A stretch of 47,693 nt of DNA from Candidatus Fimenecus excrementavium (GCA_018712805.1 DVGI01000011.1:1-47693), one strand, 5' to 3'; numbered from the stretch's first letter, positions 17,082-24,956 are shown. The notes: generated by a model from the sequence alone, not told the origin. Made by a program: numbers and translations.

Positions 17082-17096
17082 TGAAAATGATTTTCA
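17082..17096. promoter_or_regulatory. Fur-type operator (7-1-7 inverted repeat)
   Basis: TGAAAATGATTTTCA is a perfect 7-1-7 palindrome matching the Fur/PerR/Zur box pattern TGANAATNATTNTCA. It lies 8 bp downstream of the -10 and 17 bp before the ATG of a Fur-family gene. This indicates autorepression and control of the coupled permease. Confidence 0.82.
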
Positions 17097-17112
17097 ATTT
17101 CAAAAGGAACGA

Positions 17113-17529
17113 ATGGATATGACTTATAAAACCCGGCAAAGCGCCTTGATTTTGCAGGTGCTGGAAGAAAACCGAGACCGCCACTTAACCGCGGAGGAAA
17201 TTTACCTGCTGCTCAAAGAACGCGGCGAGCCCGTCGGGCAGACAACCGTTTACCGGCACTTGGAAAAGCTTTGTGCGGACGCGACCGTGCGCAAATATGC
17301 CGGCGGCGACGGCGACAGCGCCTGTTTTCAGCTTGCGGACGCGAAAAACTGCAAAATGCACTATCATTTGAAATGCACCGCCTGCGGACGGCTGTTTCAC
17401 ACGGAATGCGCCTATTTAAACACGCTTTCGGAGCACATCAAAAACGAGCACGGCTTTTTGGTGGACGGCTCTAAAACCGTTTTATACGGCCTATGCAAGA
17501 CCTGCGCAAAGGAGAAACAACATTCATGA
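17113..17529 (+). CDS. Fur-family metal-dependent transcriptional regulator
   Basis: The 138-aa product has an N-terminal winged helix (KTRQSALILQVL, HLTAEEIYLLL, VGQTTVYRHLEKL) and a C-terminal dimerisation domain. The structural zinc pairs are visible as CTAC (88-91) and CKTC (128-131), and possible sensory ligands as KMHYHLKC and HTECAYL. Whether it senses Fe, Zn, Mn or peroxide cannot be decided by eye. The ATG at 17113 follows AAAGGAA closely; an ATG two codons later has better spacing. Its promoter carries a perfect 7-1-7 Fur-type box. The stop overlaps the ATG of the next gene by 4 bp (ATGA), so regulator and permease are made together. Confidence 0.9.
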   Translation: MDMTYKTRQSALILQVLEENRDRHLTAEEIYLLLKERGEPVGQTTVYRHLEKLCADATVRKYAGGDGDSACFQLADAKNCKMHYHLKCTACGRLFHTECAYLNTLSEHIKNEHGFLVDGSKTVLYGLCKTCAKEKQHS

Positions 17530-18419
17530 TTTTACTGCATACCCACACGTTCAGCTTTTCGTGGGCTTCGGCGCTCGACTTATTGGTTGACGCGTGTTTG
17601 GACGCGCTGAAAGCGCTTCCGTTTTTATTTTTTGCTTTTTTAATCATTGAGCTTTTGGAACACCACGCCGGGGAAAAGCTCAGCCGATTTTTTGCCCGTT
17701 CAGGCAAAGCGGGGCCGGCGGTCGGGGCATTGCTCGGCTGCGTACCGCAATGCGGCTTTTCGGTGATGAGCGCGAACCTCTATGCCGGCGGGGTCATTAC
17801 GCTCGGCACGCTGATTGCGGTTTTTCTTTCCACTTCGGACGAGGCGGTCATTTTATTGGTCGCCGAACCGGGGCGGCGGTTGGAGATTTTTCAGCTGCTG
17901 TTCACCAAAGTAGTTATCGCGGTGATTGCCGGTTACATTGTTGATTTCTTGGGCCGTCGGCGTGCTTGGAAAAACCCGGGCAAAATTTCAGACCTTTGCG
18001 ACCACGAGCACTGCGGCTGTCACGACCACAAAGGCGTTTTTGTGCCCGCCTTGATTCACACCGCTAAGGTATTCGGCTTTTTGCTGCTTTTCACGGTGCT
18101 TTTGAATTTTGCGGTCGCGCTTTTAGGCGACGAACGGCTTTCACACATTTTGCTTTCGGACTCCGTTTTTCAACCGTTCCTTGCGGCATTGGTCGGGTTT
18201 ATTCCGAACTGCGCGGCTTCGGTTTTGCTGACCCAGCTTTATTTGGAAGGCGCTATCAGCTTCGGCTCGGTCATTGCCGGCCTTTGCACCGGCGCGGGCG
18301 CGGGACTTCTGATTTTGTTCCGTGAGAACCGGCACGTGCGCGACAACTTAAAAATTATGGGCATTTTATATGTCTGCGCGGTAATCCCGGGCGTTCTTTT
18401 ACAGCTTTTGGGCATTTGA
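17526..18419 (+). CDS. Multi-pass metal permease (ArsP_2 / putative manganese transporter family)
   Basis: The 297-aa integral membrane protein has two homologous halves with about 8-10 hydrophobic helices. The repeated signature is visible as GALLGCVPQCGFSVMSANLYAGGVI (in two overlapping pieces) in the first half and ALVGFIPNCAASVLLTQLY in the second. The central cytoplasmic loop is His/Cys-rich (CDHEHCGCHDH, near residue 160), a probable metal-binding segment. The family is annotated as heavy-metal or manganese transporter; direction of transport is not established by the sequence. The ATG at 17526 overlaps the regulator stop and follows AAGGAG by 11 bp. The coupling with a Fur-family gene supports a metal-homeostasis role. 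Confidence 0.8.
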   Translation: MILLHTHTFSFSWASALDLLVDACLDALKALPFLFFAFLIIELLEHHAGEKLSRFFARSGKAGPAVGALLGCVPQCGFSVMSANLYAGGVITLGTLIAVFLSTSDEAVILLVAEPGRRLEIFQLLFTKVVIAVIAGYIVDFLGRRRAWKNPGKISDLCDHEHCGCHDHKGVFVPALIHTAKVFGFLLLFTVLLNFAVALLGDERLSHILLSDSVFQPFLAALVGFIPNCAASVLLTQLYLEGAISFGSVIAGLCTGAGAGLLILFRENRHVRDNLKIMGILYVCAVIPGVLLQLLGI

Positions 18420-18440
18420 AAACAAAACAAAATCAAAAAA

Positions 18441-18469
18441 GGAGCAGGAAATCCTGCTCCTTTTATTTT
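18441..18469. terminator. Bidirectional terminator between the permease gene and murA
   Basis: A GGAGCAGGA / TCCTGCTCC stem is followed by TTTTATTTT on the plus strand and preceded by AAAAAA, giving TTTTTTG on the minus strand. It can end both convergent transcripts. Confidence 0.88.
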
Positions 18470-18476
18470 CTCATTT

Positions 18477-19772
18477 TTAACCGGCGGACATTTGGACTTT
18501 TCCCTCATCGTCGGGGAACGAACGCCGTTCAATTTTGGCGCCCAGCGAGCGGAACTTGTCCACGACATTTTCGTAGCCGCGTTCAATGTGCTGGATTTCT
18601 TCCAGCTCGGAAACGCCGTTTGCCGCCATTGCCGCAATCAGCATGGCAGCGCCCGCACGCAGGTCATCTGCGCGAATCGGCGCACCTTTGAGCGATTCAA
18701 CGCCCTCAATCACAGCGGTTTTGCCGTTAACGTGAATCGTCGCGCCCATACGGGTCAGTTGTTCGGTATAGCGGAATCGATTATCCCAAACGCTTTCCGA
18801 AACGAAGCTTGTGCCTTCCGCCAAACACAAAAGCGTGGAAAACTGGGGCTGCATATCGGTCGGGAAACCGGGATGCGGCATGGTTTTAATATTGCAGTGG
18901 CCGGGGCGTTTGTTCATAATCACGCGGACGGCCTCATCGTCTTCAATGACAGTTGCGCCGACTTCAATAAGCTTAGCGGTAATGGCTTCCAAGTGCTTCG
19001 GAATGACATTTTTCACAAGTACGTCCCCGCGCGTTGCGGCGGCGGCAACCATATAAGTACCCGCTTCAATCTGGTCGGGAATAATAGAATATTCACAGCC
19101 GTGGAGTTTTTCTACGCCGCGAATCTTAATGACGTCGGTGCCCGCGCCGCGAACATCCGCGCCCATGGTATTCAAAAAGTTTGCAAGGTCAACAATGTGC
19201 GGCTCTTTGGCGGCATTTTCAATGACCGTCAGCCCCCGCGCTTTTACGGCGGCGAGCATGACGTTGATGGTCGCGCCGACCGAAACCACGTCGAGATAAA
19301 CCGAATTGCCGAGCAGATGCTCCGCTTTGACGTTGACCATGGCGTTTTCTTCCATCGTCACTTCCGCGCCGAGTGCTTCAAACCCTTTGATGTGCTGATC
19401 AATCGGACGAAGCCCGAGATAGCAGCCGCCGGGCATAGCGACCTGCGCTTTGTGGAAACGACCGATCAGCGCGCCGATTAAATAATAAGAAGCGCGCAGC
19501 TGTTTGGTCAAATCGTGCTCCACAACGTGGGAACGCACAAATCTTGTATCGATTTCAAGGGTGCTACGGTTGATATATTTAATCCCGGCACCCATATTTT
19601 TCAATATATTCACCATCGCCGTAACATCGCTGATGTTCGGTATGTTTTCTATTCTGCAAACACCCTCCGCCAAAATGGTAGCGGGGAGAATGGCAACTAC
19701 CGCATTTTTCGCACCGCTGACCGAAACTTCTCCGGTCAGGCGTTGACCGCCGGTAATAATAAACTTATCCAA
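18477..19772 (-). CDS. murA: UDP-N-acetylglucosamine 1-carboxyvinyltransferase
   Basis: This 431-aa enzyme transfers enolpyruvate from PEP to UDP-GlcNAc, the first committed step of peptidoglycan synthesis. The product starts LDKFIITGGQRLTGEVSVSG with AKNA at the UDP-sugar site. The catalytic Cys is at about residue 117 in MPGGCYLGLRPID, so the enzyme is of the fosfomycin-sensitive Cys type. The substrate-binding FPTDMQPQ segment is present in the C-terminal half. The start is the TTG at 19772, because homology begins exactly there and GGGAGTG lies upstream; an ATG start would add a non-homologous 21-residue tail. The gene is monocistronic, convergent with the permease. Confidence 0.95.
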   Translation of the reverse strand: MDKFIITGGQRLTGEVSVSGAKNAVVAILPATILAEGVCRIENIPNISDVTAMVNILKNMGAGIKYINRSTLEIDTRFVRSHVVEHDLTKQLRASYYLIGALIGRFHKAQVAMPGGCYLGLRPIDQHIKGFEALGAEVTMEENAMVNVKAEHLLGNSVYLDVVSVGATINVMLAAVKARGLTVIENAAKEPHIVDLANFLNTMGADVRGAGTDVIKIRGVEKLHGCEYSIIPDQIEAGTYMVAAAATRGDVLVKNVIPKHLEAITAKLIEVGATVIEDDEAVRVIMNKRPGHCNIKTMPHPGFPTDMQPQFSTLLCLAEGTSFVSESVWDNRFRYTEQLTRMGATIHVNGKTAVIEGVESLKGAPIRADDLRAGAAMLIAAMAANGVSELEEIQHIERGYENVVDKFRSLGAKIERRSFPDDEGKVQMSAG

Positions 19773-19880
19773 AGACGGTTCACTCCCTGTTTCCTGTTTT
19801 CCGGTTCCACACAACATAAAAGTCCGAAAGGACACAAAAACGAACGCAAAAATCTTTACGCTCGCTACACTCGCTTTAGT

Positions 19881-19909
19881 ATTATACCACCAACAAAGGT
19901 AAATTAAAA
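19881..19909 (-). promoter_or_regulatory. Promoter of murA
   Basis: TATAAT (19886-19881) with an extended TGG before it and a weak -35 TTTTAA (19909-19904) at 17 bp. The leader of about 105 nt before the TTG start holds nothing else that I recognise. The stretch 19773-20078 otherwise contains only this promoter and the aldolase terminator. Confidence 0.65.
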
Positions 19910-20009
19910 GTCTTTTTTGATAGAATTTTCGACGTGGTTTTTGTCCATTTTTTATGCAGGTTATGGCAAGAAAAGCGGAAACGGCTATACGGATTGCACA
20001 AATTCAAGT

Positions 20010-20058
20010 TCAAAAAACAAAAAATCAGCGCGTTTTCAAGCGAAAACACGCTGATTTT
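20010..20058 (-). terminator. Terminator of the aldolase gene
   Basis: A 17-bp stem (AAAATCAGCGTGTTTTC / GAAAACGCGCTGATTTT, one G-U) with a 4-nt loop runs into TTGTTTTTTG on the minus strand, starting 21 bp past the stop. Confidence 0.88.
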
Positions 20059-20078
20059 TACATGTGTTTTGGTTACGC

Positions 20079-21014
20079 TTACGCTTTGCCTTCGCAGCCG
20101 AGTACCGTTTCAATTTTGTGAGAAACAACACCTTCAATGGCGTCTCTCGCGGGCGTGAGGTACTGTCTGGGGTCGAAGTGGGTCGGATTCTCGGCGAAGT
20201 GCTTGCGGATGGCCGCGGTCATGGCGATACGGATATCGGAGTCCACGTTGATTTTGCAGACTGCCATGGAAGCCGCCTTGCGCAGCATGTCTTCCGGAAT
20301 GCCGATAGCGTCGGGCATTTCGCCGCCGTACTGGTTGATGGTTTTGACATCTTCCTGGTTGACGGAGCTTGCGCCGTGGAGAACAATCGGGAAGCCGGGC
20401 AGTTTTTCTTCGACTTCTTGCAAAATGTCAAAACGAAGCTGCGGTTTCTGACCGGGTTTAAATTTGTAAGCACCGTGGCTTGTGCCGATGGCGATTGCCA
20501 AAGAGTCCACGCCGGTTCTGGTTACGAAATCATAAACCTGTTCGGGTTTGGTGAAGTTGGCATCTTCCGCGCTGACGTTGACGTCATCTTCAATGCCGGC
20601 AAGCTGACCGAGTTCGCCTTCCACGACAACGCCGCGGGGATGTGCATAGTCCACGACCTTTTTGGTCAGGGCAATGTTTTCTTCATAAGGCAGGTGGCTA
20701 CCGTCGATCATGACGGAAGTAAAGCCGCCGTCGATGCAGGCTTTGCAGGTCTCAAAATCCGGGCCGTGGTCCAAATGCAATGCAATCGGAAGGCCGGTTT
20801 CTTCAGCCGCCGCTTTGACCATAGCGACAAGATAGCCGTGAGAAGCATATTTTCTTGCGCCTGCGGAAACCTGTAAAATCACCGGGGCGTTGTGCTTTTT
20901 CGCAGCACGGGTGATACCCTGAATGATTTCCATGTTGTTGACGTTGAAAGCGCCGATGGCATAGCCGCCTTCATAAGCTTTTTTGAACATTTCGGTTGTG
21001 GTTACTAAAGGCAT
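20079..21014 (-). CDS. fba: Class II fructose-bisphosphate aldolase
   Basis: The 311-aa zinc-dependent aldolase of glycolysis/gluconeogenesis cleaves fructose 1,6-bisphosphate to DHAP and glyceraldehyde 3-phosphate. Metal-ligand and catalytic motifs are visible: ALHLDHGPDFE near residue 85, GVVVEGELGQLAG with its Glu, AIGTSHGAYKF, and VLHGASSVN near the C-terminus. The start is the ATG at 21014, 8 bp behind AAGGAGTG. A strong promoter (21084-21112) and a terminator frame it as a single-gene unit. Related family members act on tagatose bisphosphate, but length and motifs fit fructose bisphosphate aldolase best. Confidence 0.93.
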   Translation of the reverse strand: MPLVTTTEMFKKAYEGGYAIGAFNVNNMEIIQGITRAAKKHNAPVILQVSAGARKYASHGYLVAMVKAAAEETGLPIALHLDHGPDFETCKACIDGGFTSVMIDGSHLPYEENIALTKKVVDYAHPRGVVVEGELGQLAGIEDDVNVSAEDANFTKPEQVYDFVTRTGVDSLAIAIGTSHGAYKFKPGQKPQLRFDILQEVEEKLPGFPIVLHGASSVNQEDVKTINQYGGEMPDAIGIPEDMLRKAASMAVCKINVDSDIRIAMTAAIRKHFAENPTHFDPRQYLTPARDAIEGVVSHKIETVLGCEGKA

Positions 21015-21083
21015 ATTTTTCACTCCTTGCATGAATTGCAAAATCCAAAAAATTGATCGCTACTTTTGCGCGATTTCACCTTT

Positions 21084-21112
21084 ATTATACCGTATCGTTA
21101 ACTTGTTGTCAA
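21084..21112 (-). promoter_or_regulatory. Promoter of the aldolase gene
   Basis: Consensus TTGACA (21112-21107) and TATAAT (21089-21084) at 17 bp on the minus strand. This is the strongest promoter by eye in the window. Confidence 0.88.
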
Positions 21113-21163
21113 ACCGGAACGCTTTTGAAAATACCGAAATATACTGGCTTTGGGGTGAAAGAT

Positions 21164-22249
21164 TTGGATACTTTTTTCTGCGGTGCGTCTTTTCACGCGT
21201 TTTCCCGTTGTTTTCCGCAAGCGAAAGACTATCAGCTTTTAGCGCTGCGGGGCAAAAGCGATTTGCAAAAAGCGGCGATTTTTCAGAAAGTCAGCCGGCG
21301 ACTACGAGAAGAAAACCGCGCGTTTATTCGCCTATTAAAAAGCAGTTGTCCGGCGCAGACGGTCGGGATTCTACTGCCCGAAAAGCACGTTTTCGCGCTC
21401 GACTGGGATTATTTTGCCGGAATTTCGGAAGAATACCCGCACAAGGCAAAAATTTCTTTTTCGACGGACACCCCGTCTTTTGCACGCCTCTCCGAAGAAG
21501 AGAAAGAAAGGCTAACCGCGCAGGACGCGCTAATCGCGGAAAGCAAGCAGCGCGCACAAAGTTTTCAGGAAGCCGCCGCGTCTTTGCACGCAGAAAATCG
21601 CCAACAGCTTGTCCCCTGCATCGACAAAGCCGCCGTTTTGCGCTTTCTTTTCCGATTTTTACAAAAGAAAAATGGGCGCATTCTCTGTCGAGAAAAGACC
21701 GGCGCCGCCGTCGAGCATCGGGAAATCAGCGGCATTACCGGCTGGGGGATCCAAACGCTTTACACGCCGTTTTCGGCGCGAGGACTTGAAGCCATTGTCT
21801 TAAAAGACAACATCGGCGCAGTTTCGGAAACGCTTTTAAACGGGCTCTCGGCGCTTTGCACGCAAAACGGGCTTTCTGTGCGGATGTTTCACTGTGGCTT
21901 AACAGGCGCTGCGGAGCATTGTGTAATCCCGGCGCTTTCGGCGGCGTTTTTTACCGAAAATTGCAGTCATCCGTTTCCCCTGCGGGCAAAAGGAACCATT
22001 CCCGCCAGCCGTTTTGTGCACCTGCCCGCGTTCGCCGAAGTCCTGCCGGAGGTGCGGTTCAACGCCGCGGCGGCGGACGAAATGTTGGAAGAAGCTGTTT
22101 TCTCACAATTAGAAGCGGACGAAATCACGGCGGCACGAGAGCAAATTTTACAGCCCTACACAGACGAAGCGTATTTAGACAGTATAAGCGAACAAATTTA
22201 TAAAAGCCTTTTAAAAACTAATGGTCAATTTGACGAAAATTATTTTTAA
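21164..22249 (+). CDS. Divergent tandem ATPase-like protein with lost P-loops (PRK06851-like)
   Basis: The 361-aa product starts at a TTG (21164) 6 bp behind GGGGTG; there is no ATG upstream in a sensible context. It looks like two copies of the domain in PRK06851-type ATPases. Repeat 1 shows DTFFCGASFHAFSRCF, then ALRGKSDLQKAAIFQ where a GxxGxGKS P-loop is expected, then TVGILLPEKHVFALDWD. Repeat 2 shows ITGWGIQTLY, IVLKDNIGAVSETLL at the P-loop place, then MFHCGLTGAAEHCVIPALSAAFFTENCSHPF. Both P-loops lack the Gly-Lys-Ser/Thr core, so ATP hydrolysis is unlikely. The family match is by pattern memory and moderately sure. It is probably a single gene, divergent from the aldolase; no clear terminator follows. 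Biological role unknown. Confidence 0.6.
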   Translation: MDTFFCGASFHAFSRCFPQAKDYQLLALRGKSDLQKAAIFQKVSRRLREENRAFIRLLKSSCPAQTVGILLPEKHVFALDWDYFAGISEEYPHKAKISFSTDTPSFARLSEEEKERLTAQDALIAESKQRAQSFQEAAASLHAENRQQLVPCIDKAAVLRFLFRFLQKKNGRILCREKTGAAVEHREISGITGWGIQTLYTPFSARGLEAIVLKDNIGAVSETLLNGLSALCTQNGLSVRMFHCGLTGAAEHCVIPALSAAFFTENCSHPFPLRAKGTIPASRFVHLPAFAEVLPEVRFNAAAADEMLEEAVFSQLEADEITAAREQILQPYTDEAYLDSISEQIYKSLLKTNGQFDENYF

Positions 22250-22384
22250 ATTTGGTGAATTTATATTCGCTAAATATGGCGCAATTTCTTAATTTTAAAG
22301 GTTTTCTTTTATTTTTATGCTTTTGTTCAAAAATTATGTCGTCATTGTTCACAAAAAAATAACAAATAAATTGTTAAAAAATAC

Positions 22385-22413
22385 TTGACAAATATTACAA
22401 GCGGTGTTACAAT
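22385..22413 (+). promoter_or_regulatory. Promoter of the 42-aa ORF
   Basis: Perfect TTGACA (22385-22390) and TACAAT (22408-22413) at 17 bp. They are preceded by roughly 130 bp of very AT-rich DNA that may act as an UP element. Confidence 0.85.
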
Positions 22414-22445
22414 ACAGACAATCCAAAGGGAAAGGAGTGAACGAA

Positions 22446-22574
22446 ATGAGAACAGGATATGATTTCGATTATGAAAGAAAGCTTATTGATGAGCTTGAGC
22501 ATTCCAAATTTTCTTGGAACACGGTTCTGAAAGCGATTCAGCTTTATGCGCTGACCACTTCCACGGTTGCGTAA
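22446..22574 (+). CDS. 42-aa ORF in its own transcription unit
   Basis: The ATG at 22446 lies 8 bp behind AAAGGAGTG, and the frame closes with TAA after 42 codons. The product begins MRTGYDFDYERKLIDELEHS, continues with a Trp-containing amphipathic segment and ends LTTSTVA. It has no cysteine, signal peptide or membrane helix. A consensus promoter lies 32 bp upstream, and a weak hairpin (22608-22621) and then a strong terminator (22683-22727) follow, so the unit is complete by itself. It fits no family I recognise. A small structural or regulatory protein, a peptide precursor, or a leader whose transcript is the functional product are all possible. Confidence 0.65.
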   Translation: MRTGYDFDYERKLIDELEHSKFSWNTVLKAIQLYALTTSTVA

Positions 22575-22682
22575 GCAAAGCGCTTTCAAACCCTTTGTGA
22601 CAGTTCTCCCGTGAAAACGGGTTTACATATTTTATGTTTTCCCCTCTCTTTTTTATACAACCCTCGCATATGTCAATAAGCG

Positions 22683-22727
22683 GCGAAACACCCGGCACAC
22701 GAATGTGCCGGGTGTTTCGCTTTTCTG
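22683..22727 (+). terminator. Strong terminator after the 42-aa ORF
   Basis: A perfect 17-bp inverted repeat (GCGAAACACCCGGCACA and its complement) with a CGAA tetraloop is followed by TTTTCTG. The U-tract is on the plus strand only. Confidence 0.88.
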
Positions 22728-22748
22728 ATTTGTTTTTAAATACAAAGG

Positions 22749-23612
22749 TTATGCGTCTTTTTGGATTTCACGATGATAGACGACTGCCAGCAACACGGTG
22801 ATTGCCGCCGGCAAAAGCGCTGACAGCGCAAGCACCAGCAATACACCGTTGATCATGCCGGAAGCAAGGTCGTAAAGCGCCGCCGAGCTAATATTGACGC
22901 GGTTACCCACACCGATGATCAGTGCGACAAGCGGACCCAAAAGCTGCATCAGCGTTGCGCCGGAAAACGCATAAATGAAAAACCGAAGATAGTTTTTCTT
23001 TTTGTGAAAGAACAAGCGTAAAAGCACCGCCGCAATCACAAAAACGACTGCGCCCGCCGCCGCGGCATAAAGCCCGAGCGGACGGTAACGATTCAGAAGC
23101 TGCGATGCGGTTTGGAACGCCGACATAGAAAACACCGAAACATAGGCGTTATACATCTCACAAAGTTCTTGTGAAATGGTCGTCAAATTCTGGACGGTGG
23201 TTTCGTCTAATGTGAAACCTTTTTCTGTGGCATAGCTTTTGAGCTGTTCTAAAACGGCGGCCTGCATTTCGGCCGTGTCAACAGTATCCTGCACCGAGCC
23301 GTTGTAAAAATCGCGAAGCACGGTTTGCATATCTTCGTCAATTTTTTCCGGTGTGACGACTTTTTCAAAAATGCCGTCAAAGAATACCGCATCAATGTTG
23401 CAGGCATTGCCGTAGGAAACAAATTCCTCTTTCAGTTCCGCCGCGAGGTCCGCACCGAACGACGAACGCTTTTCTACAAGCACCGCAAACGACGGGTTCA
23501 AAGCAGAAGCCGAAAGTGCGGCGCCGAATACCGTAAGCACCACGGACAGCGCCATAACAAACGCTACCAACGTACAAATAAAAGAGCGAAAACGCTTTGC
23601 CGAATTATTCAT
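22749..23612 (-). CDS. Uncharacterised multi-pass membrane protein of the sortase cassette
   Basis: The 287-aa product has an N-terminal membrane helix (about residues 10-37, ending ALSASA, signal-anchor-like). An extracytoplasmic helical region of roughly 140 residues follows (starting NPSFAVLVEKRSSFG, with FFDGIFEKVVTPEKIDEDM), and then three C-terminal hydrophobic blocks (LGLYAAAAGAVVFVIAAVL, a central FIYAFSGATLMQLLGPLVAL, and INGVLLVLALSALLPAAI). I recall similar proteins of unknown function beside clostridial sortase genes, but this is memory only. The ATG at 23612 follows AAGGAGG by 8 bp, so it is preferred over the one at 23633, which lies inside the sortase gene's end. It lies 13 bp after the sortase gene and probably works with it. 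Confidence 0.72.
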   Translation of the reverse strand: MNNSAKRFRSFICTLVAFVMALSVVLTVFGAALSASALNPSFAVLVEKRSSFGADLAAELKEEFVSYGNACNIDAVFFDGIFEKVVTPEKIDEDMQTVLRDFYNGSVQDTVDTAEMQAAVLEQLKSYATEKGFTLDETTVQNLTTISQELCEMYNAYVSVFSMSAFQTASQLLNRYRPLGLYAAAAGAVVFVIAAVLLRLFFHKKKNYLRFFIYAFSGATLMQLLGPLVALIIGVGNRVNISSAALYDLASGMINGVLLVLALSALLPAAITVLLAVVYHREIQKDA

Positions 23613-23625
23613 AAAGCGCACCTCC

Positions 23626-24318
23626 TTATTCATACATATTCACGCGCGGGCCGGAAACCAGCTCACAGAACGCGAAAAAGCGGTACGGCGTGGAAGCGAT
23701 TGTGTCATTGGGGTAACAGGTGTAAAGCAGCAAAATATCTTTGTCGCCGTTTAATTCGCTTCGATAGCCTGCGGCGTCATCGTTTTCGAGAATCGCCGTT
23801 TTATAAACTTTGTAAACATAAGAACCGTAAGTTGTGTCCAGATGCACCAGCGCGCCCTCTTTGACATATTGTAAAGTATGGAAATAGGTGTTGTTGTGCG
23901 CGCCGATGAGCGTCCCGGTCCCGCAACCGGGAATATGACTGTAAAGCGACATGCAGGCGCCGCGTTTCAAAAGCGCCGTGCTGTCCCCGTAAATCACATC
24001 CGTATCAATTTCGGTTCCTTCCACGGTAATTCTGCCGAAAGCTTCGCCGTAAGCCGGGAATTCAAAATCATCCCAGTTGAGCACGCCTTGCGTCAATCCC
24101 GTGGTACCATTGAACACGCTGCCCGCCCCTGGTTCGTCAATGGTTTGGACATTGGCGTTCGCAAACGCCAGTCGGTAAACCGAAAGCAGGGGGTCGAGAA
24201 TCGGAGCAAGAGAAGCGAAGAGCAGCAAGTATCCGCACAATAAGAAAACTACCGGAAGAAGGATAAACCACTTCCGGTAGCTTGTCTTACTCCGATTTTT
24301 TTCGGAATTAGTCTTCAT
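23626..24318 (-). CDS. Sortase (class D-like transpeptidase)
   Basis: The 230-aa product has a short basic cytoplasmic N-terminus, one membrane helix (about residues 17-40) and an extracellular sortase barrel. The catalytic triad is visible as His141 in GAHNNTYFHTL, Cys201 in LLLYTCYPND and Arg213 in TPYRFFAF. A GDS-containing pre-site segment (VIYGDSTALL) fits class D/E sortases. It should cleave the sorting motif of a surface protein and attach it to the wall; the adjacent upstream gene encodes the obvious substrate and overlaps it by 11 bp. The absence of a C-terminal membrane helix argues against a pilin-type class C sortase. Subclass assignment is tentative. Confidence 0.88.
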   Translation of the reverse strand: MKTNSEKNRSKTSYRKWFILLPVVFLLCGYLLLFASLAPILDPLLSVYRLAFANANVQTIDEPGAGSVFNGTTGLTQGVLNWDDFEFPAYGEAFGRITVEGTEIDTDVIYGDSTALLKRGACMSLYSHIPGCGTGTLIGAHNNTYFHTLQYVKEGALVHLDTTYGSYVYKVYKTAILENDDAAGYRSELNGDKDILLLYTCYPNDTIASTPYRFFAFCELVSGPRVNMYE

Positions 24319-24883
24319 CAGCCTTGCGGAAACGCTTTACGCTGATGCCTGCCACGGAAAGAACCGCAACAGCAGCAAGACCGAGAACAGCGGCAGAAGA
24401 GAAATCTGCGCCGGTCTTTGTGACAACCGCGGGGTGCAGTTCAGCAATCACTTTGCCGTTTGCATCCGTGATAATCAAAAGACCATGGTCAGCGTCCGAA
24501 AGGGAACCTTTGGTGGAAAGCTTATAGCCGACAACCGCAAGCGCATCCTCAGCATAGCCGAGAAGGGTCTTAGTAGAACCGGTCTTGGTGATGTCCTCAA
24601 GCTTCACAAGGTTCTTGGATTTAACAAAAGCCAGCGCTTCGTCAAGAATTGCCTTGATTTCGTTGTACTGTTCCTCTGTCAAATCGACACTGGTAAACAC
24701 ATTCTCAAGAGCGGTAATATACTCCTGAGGAACCGTGATGGTTTTGCCGTCAACGACATAGGCAGTCTGCACATAGTCGATGAGCTTCTTTTCATAGTCG
24801 TTGATGCCGGAAGCCGCGAAAGCGGGAACCATGGAAACGACAAGAAGCACGGCAACAACCAAAAGGCTTGCCAATTTCTTCAT
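24308..24883 (-). CDS. Putative sortase substrate surface protein
   Basis: The 191-aa product starts at the ATG at 24883 behind AAGGAG. It has a signal peptide (KKLASLLVV core, cleavage near AFA at 21-23). A compact domain of about 125 residues follows, rich in Lys, Glu and Thr. The C-terminal sorting signal is VVTKTGAD at 153-160, then a hydrophobic helix and KRFRKADED. The motif departs from LPXTG, having TKTG where Pro-X-Thr-Gly is usual, which may match the specificity of the sortase encoded immediately downstream. The first gene of a three-gene unit, it overlaps the sortase gene by 11 bp. No enzymatic domain is recognised. Confidence 0.8.
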   Translation of the reverse strand: MKKLASLLVVAVLLVVSMVPAFAASGINDYEKKLIDYVQTAYVVDGKTITVPQEYITALENVFTSVDLTEEQYNEIKAILDEALAFVKSKNLVKLEDITKTGSTKTLLGYAEDALAVVGYKLSTKGSLSDADHGLLIITDANGKVIAELHPAVVTKTGADFSSAAVLGLAAVAVLSVAGISVKRFRKADED

Positions 24884-24956
24884 TTAGGAACTCTCCTTGT
24901 GCATTATTTCCTGTATTTGGCAGTGATAGCGGGATACCGAATACAGAAGCAACTTA

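Noticed and set aside
18492-19481. Plus-strand frame of about 330 codons opposite murA
   Set aside because: No start signal or recognisable family; murA on the minus strand explains the region.
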